Assembly (NCBI GenBank): GCA_014706295.1
Contig: JACSVZ010000022.1
Location: forward strand, 10,744,830-10,808,829
DNA from: Lycocorax pyrrhopterus obiensis
Lineage: Eukaryota; Chordata; Aves; Passeriformes; Paradisaeidae
DNA length: 64,000 nt
Direction of reading: 5' to 3'
Under the pieces are notes generated by a model. That model did no database searches. It saw nothing but the letters and a program-made list of their open reading frames with translations, and had not been told where the DNA came from. Shown here one piece after another: positions 45,646-59,500 of this stretch; position 1 is the first letter of the stretch, and the number at the start of each line of letters is the position of its first letter. A program made the translations under genes and the position numbers.

Positions 45646-48458
45646 GAAGTTACTAGTCCTGAGTTAGCAATGTTAGTGAGAATACTACGTATTGGTCTAG
45701 CAAGGGTTTTGTCTCAAGGAAAGGATCCTGGGTGTTCCTAAGTGAATGTATCCATTGCCTCACCTTCACAGCTACCTTGGGTAACTCATGGGAAAAGTGA
45801 GACTGCACAGACATCCTCAAGAAATGGTATGAGGAATGTGGGATTCAAGAGGACGCTCATAACAACACGGAAATTTTGAAACTCATTAAGCATGAGCAGC
45901 TTCAAGGAAAAAGTGAAACCAAGAAGGAATGAGGAGATTCCTGCCTCCTGATTTTGTGTTGATAAAGAATGTCAGGCAGAATTCCAGCCCTACGTAGTTA
46001 ACTACTGATGTTCCTCCTCTCCTTGTTTCCAGTTGACGAGCACCTCGTTTATGGGAAACCTTTGGGTAATTTTTTCCCCAGTGCTATTGCATATTGTGCT
46101 GTCCATGTTTTCTGCACCAGATCTCTGTCATTTTCCATAAGGTCTGATTCTTTTTAGTACCAATTTGCTGCTTTACCAGGAATTTTAAGCATCACTCCCT
46201 TCTGACGTAATGGGTAAAGGCTTGTGATCAGATGTTAAGTTGTGCAGATGAAGTTATACGAGAGCAGACACTGCTGAGAGCTGGGACTAGATCCTTATGA
46301 AGTTTGGGAATAAAAAAAGCTTGAGTGTGTGTAAAGAAATGAATGGAAAGCCCCCAGGAGTTGTTATGGAAGCTGGCTTTACAAGAGGAGCAGAGGAACA
46401 ACTCCCTTAGGGATTGCAGAAGCACAAAAAACAAACCCCAAGGGTAAAGTTGCAGGAAATGCCTGAGGTCAAGTAAACAATAACTGTGTTAGCCACCAGG
46501 AATGTTTCACATGGGATTTCCAAGTGGTATAAAATCCCAGTGTAAAAAGTACCTGCTCCAGTTTCTCTAGCATCCACTGTAAGAGCTCGGCAGAGGGGAA
46601 AAGCTCTTGGCACCTCACCACTGCCCCTTACCTCTCAGGAGAGAAATTTGTGGCAATTTTTAGTAGAAAACTGTGCCAGGAGGGAATTTTGAGAGGTCAC
46701 CCAGCCTAGAACCTGTCTGCATGGCAGGGGAAATTCAGCCTGTCTTCATTAATTGTCCAAATTGCTTTGGGGAAATCTATGACAAATACTCAGGAGCCTG
46801 AAAACAGCCCCAAAGCTGAAGGCAAACTCAGCCTGTGGTGCTGCTTTGGTAAAAGCTGAGGAGCAGCAGCAGAGCTGGACATGGAGGCAGAATCCACTGT
46901 CCTTCACGTATGGACACTGCAGGCTGTGGCTGCCAGGAATTATCGTCCACATTAACGAGATTTTTTGATTTAAAGGGGTATTTGTTAAGTGCAGTAACAG
47001 TACCACTCTTTGCCTTTCTCTCGAAGTTCTCCCCTTGAACTAACACCATTTGCCAGGAGAGACATCCCAGGATACTGTTAAAAATCCAGTGAAATGCCTA
47101 GATCAACTCAGCACCCTCCAAAAGTACTTTACAGCTGGTTTTTAGCTGAGCCTTACATTTTCAAACCTACACTAATAGGTCAGTCAGTTAATCAAGAACA
47201 TTCTTGGAAATCATGACTAACCCAACAATCCCATACACAGCTAAAACATCATTGCTGAGGAGACTCACTCAAGATTGTGATCTGTATTATAACAGCAGAT
47301 CCTTTGCCTAAACAAACTGCTAAATATGCTGATGTGTCAGCAGTACCCAAGTAGGATGATAAGGAAGAAGAGACTACAAATAGCTCAGTTAACCACTAAA
47401 ACCACCCTACAGCACTGGATATTAAGTCCACTTCTTTATGATGGCTTGATTTCAGTTCAGCAGAGTAGGGACGGCCAGGAGCACAGACCCCAAAGAGCAT
47501 CTGTTTGCTCCACTTTCTGAGACAGATGTTAGTAGCCAGAGACTGGACTAAAATGCTGGACTTTGAAGCTGGGTCTGATTTGTCTTGGCATTTTCTGTGG
47601 TTCTGTGGGATGGGATGTCCTGGGAAGTAGGATGAGCTTTGACATCAGCACCACTGCAACGCAGACCCTCAGTGCAGACGTCACCGCTGCCTTGTGCAAG
47701 GACGGGACAGGATTAGGTTGGACCAGCCAGAAGTGCTATAATTCAGTTACTCTGTGTCCTTCCAGAGTCCCAAATGAAGATGGAATTGGCAGCACACAGA
47801 CAGCACTGGAACTCAAAGATTCACTAGGATTCTAAATGCTTTAGAAGGGGTTTTTTAGCTCTTGTCTCCTACTTCTACCAGCTAATGAATGTTTGCGTAG
47901 GAAATTCCAGATGGATGAAAGAAATGTGATCATCTGCCAATGCTCAAATAAGGCAAGTGGGATCACTGCTGAGGTTATTAGACACTTACCTTTATCTCGT
48001 GGACAGCATGCCAAAGAGCTTGCAAAGTGCAGATGATCAGTCTGTTTCTCCTTGGGAAAATAAAGCAGCTTTTCAGGCAGTCACATTGCTGTGAACAGGC
48101 ATGGGCAAAACAGGTCCAACGCAAGTTTATCAAAAATCTGGAAAACTGACTAAACTGGAACTATTCAGAAACATTCTTGCTTTGTTTGAGATCTGACAGG
48201 AGGGTCACTTGAAACAAAAAATGCATCTTAAATATGTGCTTCCTGTAAGTATAAAATGTGACAAACTATTACATTTCTGATCAAAATATAAAAAATTGTC
48301 TCATCTGCTGGGATACTGCTCTGGTAGCTCACTTTGAATTAGAGTGAACTTTATGCTGCTGGTTTCAGAGAAATCCTCCCTGATCTGTTGTGGCCAGAGC
48401 ATGCTCATACATACCTATCTCAGCTTGGGCATGTCTCCAGGAAAAGGACTCTCCCACG

Positions 48459-48492
48459 CCTGAGGACTTGGAATGCCTGAGGACTTGGAATG
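48459..48492. repeat. 17-bp tandem duplication
   Basis: The unit cctgaggacttggaatg occurs twice in a row. It is isolated in non-coding sequence. Confidence 0.85.
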
Positions 48493-49586
48493 CCGAGGTC
48501 AAAATATTTGCTTTAAGACCCCCCTGCTGATACGGGCCACAAAGCAGTCTAGAAGCTTTTCTTTGTATCTAGAAGCTGTTTTTTCCTTTCTGGTCTCCCA
48601 GGGCAAAGAGAGAGCAAGAGATCTGAGAACAGTATGTGAAAATCTTGGAAAATCCCTTGTGTCCCAAAGAACAGACATTTCAAACTACTTGACTAAAGTG
48701 TTTTGACTCTCAGCAAGGTACCTTTTTTCATTTGTTACTGTTTTACAGCTTCAGTTTAATTGTTAATACCAGCTCTGCCAACCAAAACAGCCAGGGCCAC
48801 AAAGTCACCTTGAAAACACTCAGGTTTTCCAAGTGTTTTCCAAGAGCCCAGTGAGAGATGCTCCTGATAATCAATGGCCATTGGTTCTTTAGTACTCTTG
48901 AAAATCTCAGCCCTACATCACATGCAGCACCCAGAAAAAGTGCCACTTTCTACAGTGGGTGAGTGATTTCCAAGGGATCCTCCACATTCATAGAGCACAC
49001 AAGAAAAATGACTGGGTCACTAGGTCTGAAGGAGCCTTACTTCTCTTACTGAGAAGCAAGATTCTGCTCTTCAGTTTGCAATTATTTCCACTGACTTCAT
49101 GAGCTTAATGACACAGCCCAGCTGCCCTTATACTTTGACCCAAATGTGAGTGAATGAATGATGTTCTCTCAAAAAACATCAGCAATGAGTTGCATGCAGA
49201 AAATTAGCAGAAAGTTCTTCGACAGATCCCAGTACCCTTTAAACAAATACTACTGACTGGCTCAAGTACAGCGGGATTAATGGCCCCTTAATTATGTCAG
49301 CAAACAGCACAGAACCTTCACCAGTGCCAGAAGTAAATAAAACAGAGGAGGAGCAACATCCATTGCCAAACCACCATGAAATTCACGTAAAAACTCGTAT
49401 TCAGGGAAATGATAGTGATGTATCAGCACCTCTAGCTGAGTAGGCGATGTAAGAACTGAGCACTGTTTGTCTTTCGAGTGCTGTCTTTCTGGTTTTTCTT
49501 ACATTTTAAAGAAAACCTACGGGCCAAGTACTGCTATTCCCAAATACCACTTGTTTCAGCCAGAGAAGTTCAAATAAGTAGGAAGC

Positions 49587-49592
49587 TTTATT
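49587..49592 (-). terminator. ARFRP1: Candidate ARFRP1 polyadenylation signal
   Basis: TTTATT on the plus strand reads AATAAA on the minus strand, about 820 bases beyond the ARFRP1 stop. This implies a 3' UTR of roughly 0.8 kb if used. Confidence 0.45.
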
Positions 49593-49784
49593 GCATACTG
49601 ATTTCTCCTTGCCTAGAGGTTGTTTTCAGCTTAGAAAGATCACAGAGAGGGCCTTGATTCACTCCAGTTACAGAAGATCCCAATCATTCTTAGGATTAAA
49701 GAGAATGCACAGAGACTGGCAGTCAGAGCAAGGCAGTGCTTCTGAAATCCGTGTCCTGGTAGGAATATCCATTTCAACCAGTGC

Positions 49785-49838
49785 AGTTGGATTTGATGAG
49801 GTCTTTTCCAACCTTAACGATTCCACAACCCTATGACC
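49785..49838 (+). mobile_element. CR1 LINE 3' end, short
   Basis: ttggatttgatgaggtcttt then tccaaccttaacgattccac; a forward tail in the presumed ARFRP1 3' UTR, antisense to that gene. Confidence 0.65.
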
Positions 49839-50415
49839 ACTGTGCAGTTGCTGGTTTCCACATCTGCTTTTACCACAGGTCAAAGTTACGAATCAACACC
49901 CCAACTGAAAATCAAGTTCTAATCAATGCTGTCTCTCCCCACTACACAAACAGCAGCATAACAGGGCCAGTAACACCCTGCAGGAATATGGGGCTGGAGC
50001 AGCAAGGGATCTTCTTAGTTAGGAGGGACAGCCTAGGCTGTTCCTCCCCTTCCACATTCACCTACACATTTCCTTCAGGTGTTCCTTCATGTCACTGGCC
50101 TCCAGCCTGTTAGACTAACAAATCAGGAATCACAAAGTAAGATAGTAGAAAATTAAGTCCTTTGCATCGGCAACAATGTGTAGGTTGCTACATAGGATGC
50201 TCTCAGGCCAATGACAATACTTAATGTAAGAGATTCCCACCCCCCACCCAGTTGGAATCCTTGGCTCAAGTTTTTTTTAGACACAGAAAGAGAATATTTG
50301 TCTCCAAACTTAGGAAAGAATCAGGTGTAATAGGAATCCAGTGGATCACCTTCTTTAAAGGGAACACAAAAGTGTGTGGAAAGAGACTGTCCATTCCTTG
50401 GCTGGCTCGGAATTC

Positions 50416-50503
50416 CTACGTGATGTCCTTCTTTCTCGGGGGGCGGTGGATGTTCCTCACCACGCACTTCACCATCCACTCAATTCCTTCGTTCACCCCT
50501 TTG
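50416..50503 (-). CDS. ARFRP1: ARFRP1 coding exon 7 and stop
   Basis: After ccttag it encodes KGVNEGIEWMVKCVVRNIHR and PPRKKDIT, then TAG (plus-strand CTA at 50416-50418). This matches the ARFRP1 C terminus. Confidence 0.95.
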
Positions 50504-53500
50504 CTAAGGAAGTAAGACAAGCAGAAAAGGTTTTAAAATAAACCAACAACAAGAAGCAACCAAGAACAGAAACATGGATCATATAGGCCTTAACTGAGCC
50601 CTTACATGAGGAAGGGAAGGGCTCTACCCACCCCAGTTATTTGTTGGCATTTCTGTGATATTTCTCATGCACGCGAACAACAGGGATCTGATTTCTTTTA
50701 GCTCAGCAACATATACCTCTGTCCTTTATTTTTCTGGTGTCTGTAAAAGTCTACACCCAACTTAGTCACCAACTCTGTGGAAATCTTGGGATGAACAAGC
50801 ATCAAACCCACCTGACAGCTGGCTTGAGGTTATTTTGCCACAAACCTCACACTAGTTGTATAAGATCTTGCAATCCTGGTTCCAGCTTTCTGTAACCATC
50901 TGTGCTGGGGCTGCCAAGCAAGTCACCACCAGCTCCCCAGCCATGACTTCCAGGAGTTATTTATTCTTTTAGTGCAAGCTCAAACTGGACTTTTGAAAGG
51001 AAATTCCACACAGATCAAAACTAGAAATGTTTGTACAAAAAAACACAACTGAAAAAGTTGTTTTTCATAAGGTTATTATCTAATACTTCTCTTCCAGTCA
51101 GTGCTTGAACATTGTTCTTGTGGTCATTCACCTGCTTAATGGTATGTGATTTGTAGCAATGCAGACAACAGATTTTTTTCACAGTTCAAGTAGTTTTTGT
51201 TATCCTTTGCAGTAGCTTTTATGATAACACAGATTTCTTGCTAAATTTATAAAAGAAAAAAACTCAAAGCTCTGGATTCAGCCCAGGCAGTAATTCAGCC
51301 AGGAGTGTTTCCACCACCTGGAACAAAACTTTTGACTTATACCAAGTATCACTTTTCACTTAAAGAACTGAAAGTACAAAGAAGCAAAGTACTGCAAGAC
51401 TCAATAAGCAATAATGAAGCTGAGATACCAAGAATCCAGTGGCTTGGTCAAGGTCGTGGCATGCAGCTGCATAAACCCAAATTAGGGTCTGTTTTAGTCA
51501 TCAAATTTTAAACCACAGGTATTCCCATGTAAGAGGGCTCTTGGGGACTGTTTTATCATCCCCATCCCAAAGGTCATCTGCACACCAAGGAATATGAAAG
51601 TAGAAGCATAATTATGGCAGCAGCAGTGAAGCACCACCCATTTCTCTGGCAGAGGCATCAACAGCTCCATTTTCAACTGCATTCTAACCTAAAAGCCAGG
51701 AGCTGCAGCAAACCAACATCTTCAAGGATTATTGTGCAAGGAGAAGGGATGATACAGGACAATAAATACGCCTCCAAGTCCAGCTGCTCTCAGCCAGCAG
51801 TACATTTTCACTGTTTCACAGGCAGGATTTACAGATGAACTTATTGAGCTGGGGCAAGTCCAAGGTTCTCGAACAAGTGTCTGTCAGTGCTGGAAGGAAG
51901 CACAGCTCCCTTTCAAGGCTTAATAAATCCTGTAGTGCTGCTCTGTGTGTGACACCCCACAGCTGCTCAGTCAATCAATTCTCAGTCTACCCCTTCTCAT
52001 ACTCACCCAGTAAGGGCTGAGCAGGCTTGTGTCAGGCAGTCTCTCTTCCCAATTTTGTTAATGCAGTCACTAAATGCTGTCTTGATGTCAGGTATTGACA
52101 GACAAGTCTGCAAAGGGAACCAAAGAAGAGCTTGTTTGTGCTACAAGACATGGTGACATTCTTCCACAATGAATCCTTCCACGTCTGCAATCCTGCTTCA
52201 GTCAGGATGGCAACGCTGTGAGCTTAAAGCCCCTCACCCACCAACACAGCAAATTCATCTCTTTGCATTCTGAAGAAATGAACATAGTCTTTTTTCACCC
52301 AAGAGAGTGCCATTTGCTGACAGTACACAGACACACTGCCTCACCTCCCTGAGCCTTAATTTGTACACTTCTAAGCAAACAGACCTGAAAATGAGCACAA
52401 CCTGCCCCCTCTAAGGATATCCCTTCCAAGCTGCTCAACTGTCACACACAGCTTGTGTTTACCAGGACACTACAAGAGCTTTACTATTGACAAAGCTTTT
52501 TGAAACACTGTCCCTGCCACAAGCCCAGCTGACGCTTTGCCAGCACCCTGGGCACTCTCACAAAACAGCCTGTGATTTTTCCTCAGTTCTCAGCACATTC
52601 CTTGGCATTACAGCCATGCCCCACCAGCACTCATCTGTTTGCATTCAGAGAAAACACTGGCAGCACAGAATGCAGCACGTTTTCTGATGCCTGATGTCAC
52701 TGTGCTCTTGACCCCCAGCAGGTCTTGAACTTCTGTGAAGCTGCCAGGAGGCTGCTGGGAACAACACCACAAATCAAAAACCCCCAATAAACCAGTGGAT
52801 TACTTTCCTGACATAAATCATGATGTCGCCATAAAAATCTTACTTTTAAAGCTACAACAAAAGCAAACCTGCCCAACTAAAGTCTAGACTTGCACCTCCC
52901 TGAGCACTCAGTGCTCACTTTTTCCTCAGAAGCCTTGGACAAGCCATTTAAGCACTTCAGCTGGCCACGAGCCCACCCTTCCTCCTCTCTGCAAAGACAT
53001 TTTGGACCTTCAACAATGCTCAATTACGTGTTTTGAGCCTTCAGTGAGGCCCACATAAGTGTTTTGGACAAATGTTTACACAAATGCCAAACTGGACCCT
53101 TGTGAGTCCTGAGGACTGGACAAGTGGATGTAAACTCTGAGAGAACAGAAATTTGAAAATTAATGTTGCCAGCCATCCATTTGCAAAACACTGATTCTGG
53201 AGAAATTAAACACAGGAAATTTTTGTGGACAACAGAAGTAAGCAGGTTTCATTGCTTAAAGACAGGAAGAGATCTTAAGAAATGGCTTGCAAGGTGTTTA
53301 ACAACACCCAATTCACCCAGTGCCCTTGACTCCATTAACTGTGCAACTTTTGATGACTGTACTTTCTTATGACCTAAGCCACATTTTAAACTTGCCCTTT
53401 CAATCAATGACCTGGAAACTGTATCCAAAAATGTTCCTGACATCATTCCACCAAAGCCTCAACAATTTAGTTCCGGATTTTTGACAAACATGCAGTTCAT

Positions 53501-56500
53501 ACAGATGAGCTGTCAGCCACAGGATAAGTAGTTAATTTAAAAAAAACAACAACAATTACTAACTTTAGAGGGAGTCAGACTGGACTTGAGAGCTGGAACT
53601 CATACCAGTAGGTCTGGAAGATGGGCAAGAGATTACAACCAACCAACCAAACATTCTCTACTGGTTTGCAAAAGCTGCTCCCTTAGCCTGGTATGGTGTC
53701 CGCTGCCCAGTAAGAAAGGCAGGTCCAAATGCTTCCTGGTTTAACCCAAAGCTCTGGACAAGTCAATTACCCAACAACTGGGAAGGAGAAAGAGCTGCAT
53801 GTCAGTAATTTGAGCTATTTTTCATGTCTTTGTTTTTTTCAGTCAATGAGACCTGGCAGCAGGATGGTTAAATCTCAAGGCAGCTGAAAATGAGCAAATG
53901 TTTCTTGAAATATACTTTAAGCCTCTTACAGTTTAATATCATTGTATAATGATACACTTCTGAGTATATCCATTTCTTGTTCTTCTTGAGTCTACCCTTT
54001 CCTTTTCCTTTTCTGAATGATGATGCATTTTAAAATATTTTAAAATAAATCAGATAAAGTGTTCAAGATACGAAGTAACAGCAGAGAGCACAGTCGTGCT
54101 GTCCGTGATTCCTTAACTTCTACTTGCACAGGTAGCAAAGCAATCAGGCAATGAACTTCCCAACACCACCAGCAGACCAGGACACCTGCACATACCCAGC
54201 AGCACAGAGACCCCACATCCTTCACCCTGCCCATCCTTGAAGCCTTTAAGAGTCCACTTTTCCCAGTGCAGCTTACAATTATAGCCATTTTTATCTCCCA
54301 GTATAAACCATTGTCATAACTTCCCTTTCCCACCTTCTGGTAGAGCCGTGGCCTGCTCCACCTTCCACAGAGCTGCCCAGCCACAGCCCTCCATGGAAAT
54401 CTGCATCAGAAAGAGTTTTGTTTCTGAGGAGACTTTGCACCATTGCACATTGTCACAGCAGGATGTCACTGCATCACCAATCTCGTTTTGAGGAAAATCA
54501 TTTTCCCCTTGGGACGAAGTAGAGCAGCACAGCAGAGGGAGTAACACCAAACTATCAATGCCTTGATTTAGTGTTTCAGGGAAAGCTCTGAATGGGAATC
54601 TCATGTGACAGCAGAGGATGAGGCAGATTATCCATCGCTTCACCAAGGGGCATCTGAGCTTCTCATGCTCAGGGAAAATGTCAGCTGTGGCTTCCAAGTT
54701 CCCCTTCTCCCCAGCCACATTACAAAATATTTGTTTACAGATGTGTTTTGTTTCTCAGCTGCAAACACATAACCCAAGGGCAAAGAAGGGAAGCTGGATC
54801 TGTGATCACATCAACAGTGTGCCATTACAACAATGCAATCCACAGTGACCTTTCAGGAATGATGGTATCTCTCAGCCAGTTCACAGGAACCCCACATACA
54901 ACACATGACGAACCAGATTTCCATCTCAGCTTCCCCAAAATAACACACTGTAAAACATCTTCTGACAAAAGCTCCTCCAGGCATAATCCAGCCACGACCG
55001 AACCAAATCCCTCCTATGAAGGGTTCAGAATAGCATTACCCAAAGTAAGACTCAGCAATGGCAAACCTCAACATCTATCAAGCAGCAAGGCAAGTTTTAG
55101 CCAAAAAAAGGCTGAATTGTAGAGTTTTTATCCATTCACCAAATCCACTGCAGCAGACTATGCTGCTGCCTGGTCTCCTGTCAGGATAAAACTGGAAACA
55201 CGGATAAAACCTCAAGTAGAGGCTCTTCAGCCATCTCAAGAGTAGTCGACCATCAGAATGGAACTAAAAGAGAAACAACAGCAAGGTGGATTGCCTAAAT
55301 AAAACTATTTCACAGAAAGTCTGACTCACCTGACCTACGCTGCGGGCTACCCTTTTTATGAGTTTGTTTTAAATGAAAACTTAAGCTTGTTTAAATTTAA
55401 ACAAGGAGTAGTATAGCCTCGATTTAAAGCAGCTTATTTAAATTAAAACTAATTTTACAGAGAAGCTGTGGTAGGTCTTCAGTTGGAAACTGGAATGGCT
55501 TTCATGAAGAAGGTCTGTTTTCTAACAACTGTGTGGAAATGAGTGTTCTGCTGCTCACCATGACTCCTCGCATTTTCCAAAGGCACAAGGAGGCTTTTCA
55601 ACATTCTGGAGATTTCAAATTAAATTTCCAAAATTTATCTTTAGATGAGGATGGCAAAACTTCCTCCCAGACATGGGGCATCATTCAGCACCCAGTAATT
55701 TTCAGATTGTTAAATTTCAGATGCTGTTTTTGACAGGTCATGTTTTTCCAGTATTTTCAATAATGTTGCATAACGAACCATTCTATCCTCAAACTGTGAC
55801 AGTTCATTGTAAAGCTTAGAAATATATACCTTGTGCAAACCTTTCAACAGCTGCATTCACATCAAAACAGCAAATATCAATTCTTATTTTGAAGTTTTTT
55901 TCTGCAATAAGCCATATTTTCAAAAGTGGCATTCTGAGTTGAAAGGGAGTTCAAAGGAATTAGTCAATATTAGGTATTTTATTTCACCTACAAAGCAATA
56001 GTTCCTTTAAAAGCCCAAACAAACTCCTTCCTCCAACACACATTTGACTCAGATTTTTAATTAATTATAAAATAATCCAGTTTTGAAGGCCCTGCTGAAC
56101 ACAGAGCATTCTCCTGATACCATAAAATATCACATTCAGTATTGTGAGAATATTAGAAATGGTGTTTTGCAGTCAGTGACTGTACTTCATCCCCTGGAAT
56201 GATCAAATACTGCTCATGCTTGGCAGTGCTGAGAGAACATAGTGTACCCTGGGGTACACAGCAGAATCCTTAACACTTTATGCAATTTCAGGTTGCATCA
56301 GCACTTTTGTTATCTTAATAACAGAATGTAAACTTAAAAACCAACCAACCAACCAATGCCAGATGTACTATTTCTGACGTATTTAATCACAAACCTTCTG
56401 CTGGCCTCTACAGACATCATCATCAAGAATTATCCTTCATCTCCAAATACCAGCAAGGTTAAGATATCACTTACCCTCCCTGATCGTGGCTCAGGACAGA

Positions 56501-59500
56501 GGGATGCTGGTGAGAATTCCCTACTACAGTTTTATATCTGGAGATCCAGAGCAGAAAAATCTCTGTCAATGCTAATTATCAGTTTTATTCCAGAGGTTTT
56601 CCATTCTGCTAAATCAGAGGAAGAGAAACAGGCTACCGAGTTTTCTCAACCTTGTTTAAGTGAACCTCAGAAATTACTGAAAAATAAGCTATAATCCCCT
56701 TAGTGATTTGTTAATAGCATTGACGTCTCTTTGCTAGGTCCATAACCAAGATCATTCTGCAGGAGTGGACCTCTAAATATCCAATTTAGGTATTTCTTAC
56801 AAATAGAAAGTGGGTTTGGCTTTGCTAATCTCTTGTTGCAGCTCTACAACTGCATGAAGGCACTAAGTCTGTGGGCTGGTGTTGGACCCTCCAGAGGGGG
56901 CAAGAAGTCAGATTTTCTTTTGAAAGCCTGTTCCAAATACCTCTTTCTGGTCACTTAAAGAAGTCCACTTGTTCAATTATTTGTCTTTAGTCTGGCTAGA
57001 GTGTCAGAAGAGTCAGTGTCTGCAGCCTGTAATAAAATATGTATATACAGCCACAAGGGAACTGGAACAGCTTTCCAGGTCACTGCTTGGAACATTCTCA
57101 ACAGGTCAAGGCAAGAGTGCAGGCTGCTCCCTGCAGAAGAGCCGTGGTGTTGCATGGAATATGAAAGTCAGTATTCTGGTTTCCACAGAAAAAAGACAGA
57201 CCATTTCCCCACATTCAAGAGAGCACAGCAAAGTCAGGACCATAAATCAGGAGTTCTGTCTTGATCTCATGCTTCTACATGGAACTACATTTCTCTTATT
57301 TCTAAGACTAGATAATCTAGATCATCCAACAACCAATCTGTGTTGTACTCATGAGATGCAACCAAATCCTCCTTGAGAGCCAAGTGATTTCTAAGGAAGT
57401 CTCAAGTACTTCCCACAAGTGCAATCACTCGGACAAGTGTAAAGTCCAGAGGAAGAACCTGGGAAGTATTTGCATACTTTGGAATAGACACTGATCCCAG
57501 CTGCCAGGGCTGGTGCTCTAAATCCTACTGGAAGCCTCTGGCTCCATCTAGAGACGATCACTGGAGCTGCAGTACTGGAATTCCAGGTACATTGCAGCGG
57601 AAAGGAGGAAAACACGAAAAACACCACGACCACCTTAGGCGCTCTCTTCTCTTTTTTCCATGCTGGGGCAGATAAGGATGGCCCAGGATGTGTCACCTAA
57701 ACACTGCACCACCCACAAAATGTCAAACCCAAACCAAGAGCTTTACAGTTCTGAATACGCTGGAAAAAATTCAAATTATATTATCAGAAAAGAAAATTCC
57801 TTGCCATTCACTGCTGTCACTGATGGAATGCTCTACAACAAACAAGGGTTTTATTGAACAGATCTTATCCAGTTATGGGGAAAGGATGATTTGCTTCACA
57901 TACATCTGTTGTGCTATTCCTGGGTTTTAAAAGAGCAGCATAAACAAAGTGCACTAAACATTTTTTGTCTGAATAAACAGGAAAAAACAGTATCAATATA
58001 CTCAGTCACGGTACAAGAAAGACCCACCATAGCTATGCAGTTTGCTCTGTTTACGTAAAGAGTTCAAAACTATGTGCCTGTAGGAAGCTCATTCATGGCA
58101 CTGGAAAAGGGTTGGAGGAGAAAGGAAAAAACCACAACTAAATTCAAAGCAATTATTTCCAGTGGTGAGACAGTGCCATAGGATCAGCTCCGGAATGTGG
58201 AACAAATTTAACACAAATGCAGAGTTCACCTTTCCAAGGCTTATTTGCTCATTTATGTAAATCTGCCATATTTTACCTCTACATCCTGCTTGTTGGCCAA
58301 CACCAGAATGGGAACCCCTTCCAGAGCTTCGCTGGTAATCATCTTCTCTACAGAGGACAGAAACAAAACCACATTTAGCCAGTTCTGGAAGTTGTACAAA
58401 TGCTTGGCACAAATTATCTGGACACAAGGATGAAGCCAGAGGCTCCTTCTTGCATTACAGTTTCATTTGATACAACCTTTCAGGTCTATTTTGTTCACAC
58501 TGTACTTACCAAAAGCTCTTTTGGACTCAGAGAGCCTCTCCTCATCAGTGGAGTCAATAACATAGATCACCCCGTGAGATTCAGCATAGTACTGGAAGGA
58601 GAACACAGATATTGGTGTCAATCCACTAGGATCACTTGTTCCTCTTCATGATTTTATTTTAATTTGGTACATTTTTGGTACGTGTGGAGGAGATCAACCA
58701 GCTAGAGCCAGCTGTATTCACAGTGTGCCTGGAGAGAATGAAGGCACATAGCACGGTGTGTTGTTTGCAGGCCTGATCAACACAACAGGTGAAAAACCTC
58801 ACCTGTGTCTCCCCAAAGCTTATCTCTATGGCACAACCCCAGACCTGGGTTGGTAATTGCTGTCTGTAACCAATAATGCAAATATTAAGCACAGAAATAA
58901 TGGAATGTCTGGAAAATTGTTAATGCTAACTACTGGGGTTATCAATAAGCCTATGTGATTACCAAATGATCGTAGTGGTTCAGTTCTAAGAGACAAAACC
59001 ACTTCTAACAGAAATCATGGAATCACAGAATGGTTTGTGTTGGAAAGGGCCAATCATCTCATTCCAACCCCCTGCCATGAGCAGGGACACCTTCCACTAC
59101 ATCAGGCTGATCAGAGCTCCATCCACCCTGGCTTTGAATGCTTCCAGGGATGGGGCAGCCACAGCTTCTCTGGGCAAGTTGTATAAATCAAATAAAACAA
59201 AACCACATCTCTAACCTTGTCCCAAAGTGACTGCAGTTCCTCCTGCCCGCCAAGATCCCAGAACATCAGCCGAGTTTTGCCAACATCAATAGTTCCAACT
59301 AGAGGGAAGAAGGAAAGAACAATCCAGTGAAAACTACGGGTGCTGTAAAGCACAGACACCTGCACACCCCACTCACAAAACTGGGGTGGGACAAGCTTGT
59401 AGGGGAACAAATCACAGGCAGTGGCTACTTGCAACAACAGAGCAAAACCTGCACAGAGCGATCACAAATCCAGAGCCGTATCAGTGCAAATAATTCCAGA

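Larger units (their letters stand above)
38049..49586. other. TNFRSF6B-ARFRP1 intergenic region
   Basis: No gene recognised in about 11.5 kb. CR1 remnants lie at 42660, 43190, 45003 and 45537. Small duplications lie at 44690-44720 and 48459-48492. The longest open frames (up to 256 codons in the GC-rich 39.3-40.7 kb part) show no family similarity. Confidence 0.55.
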
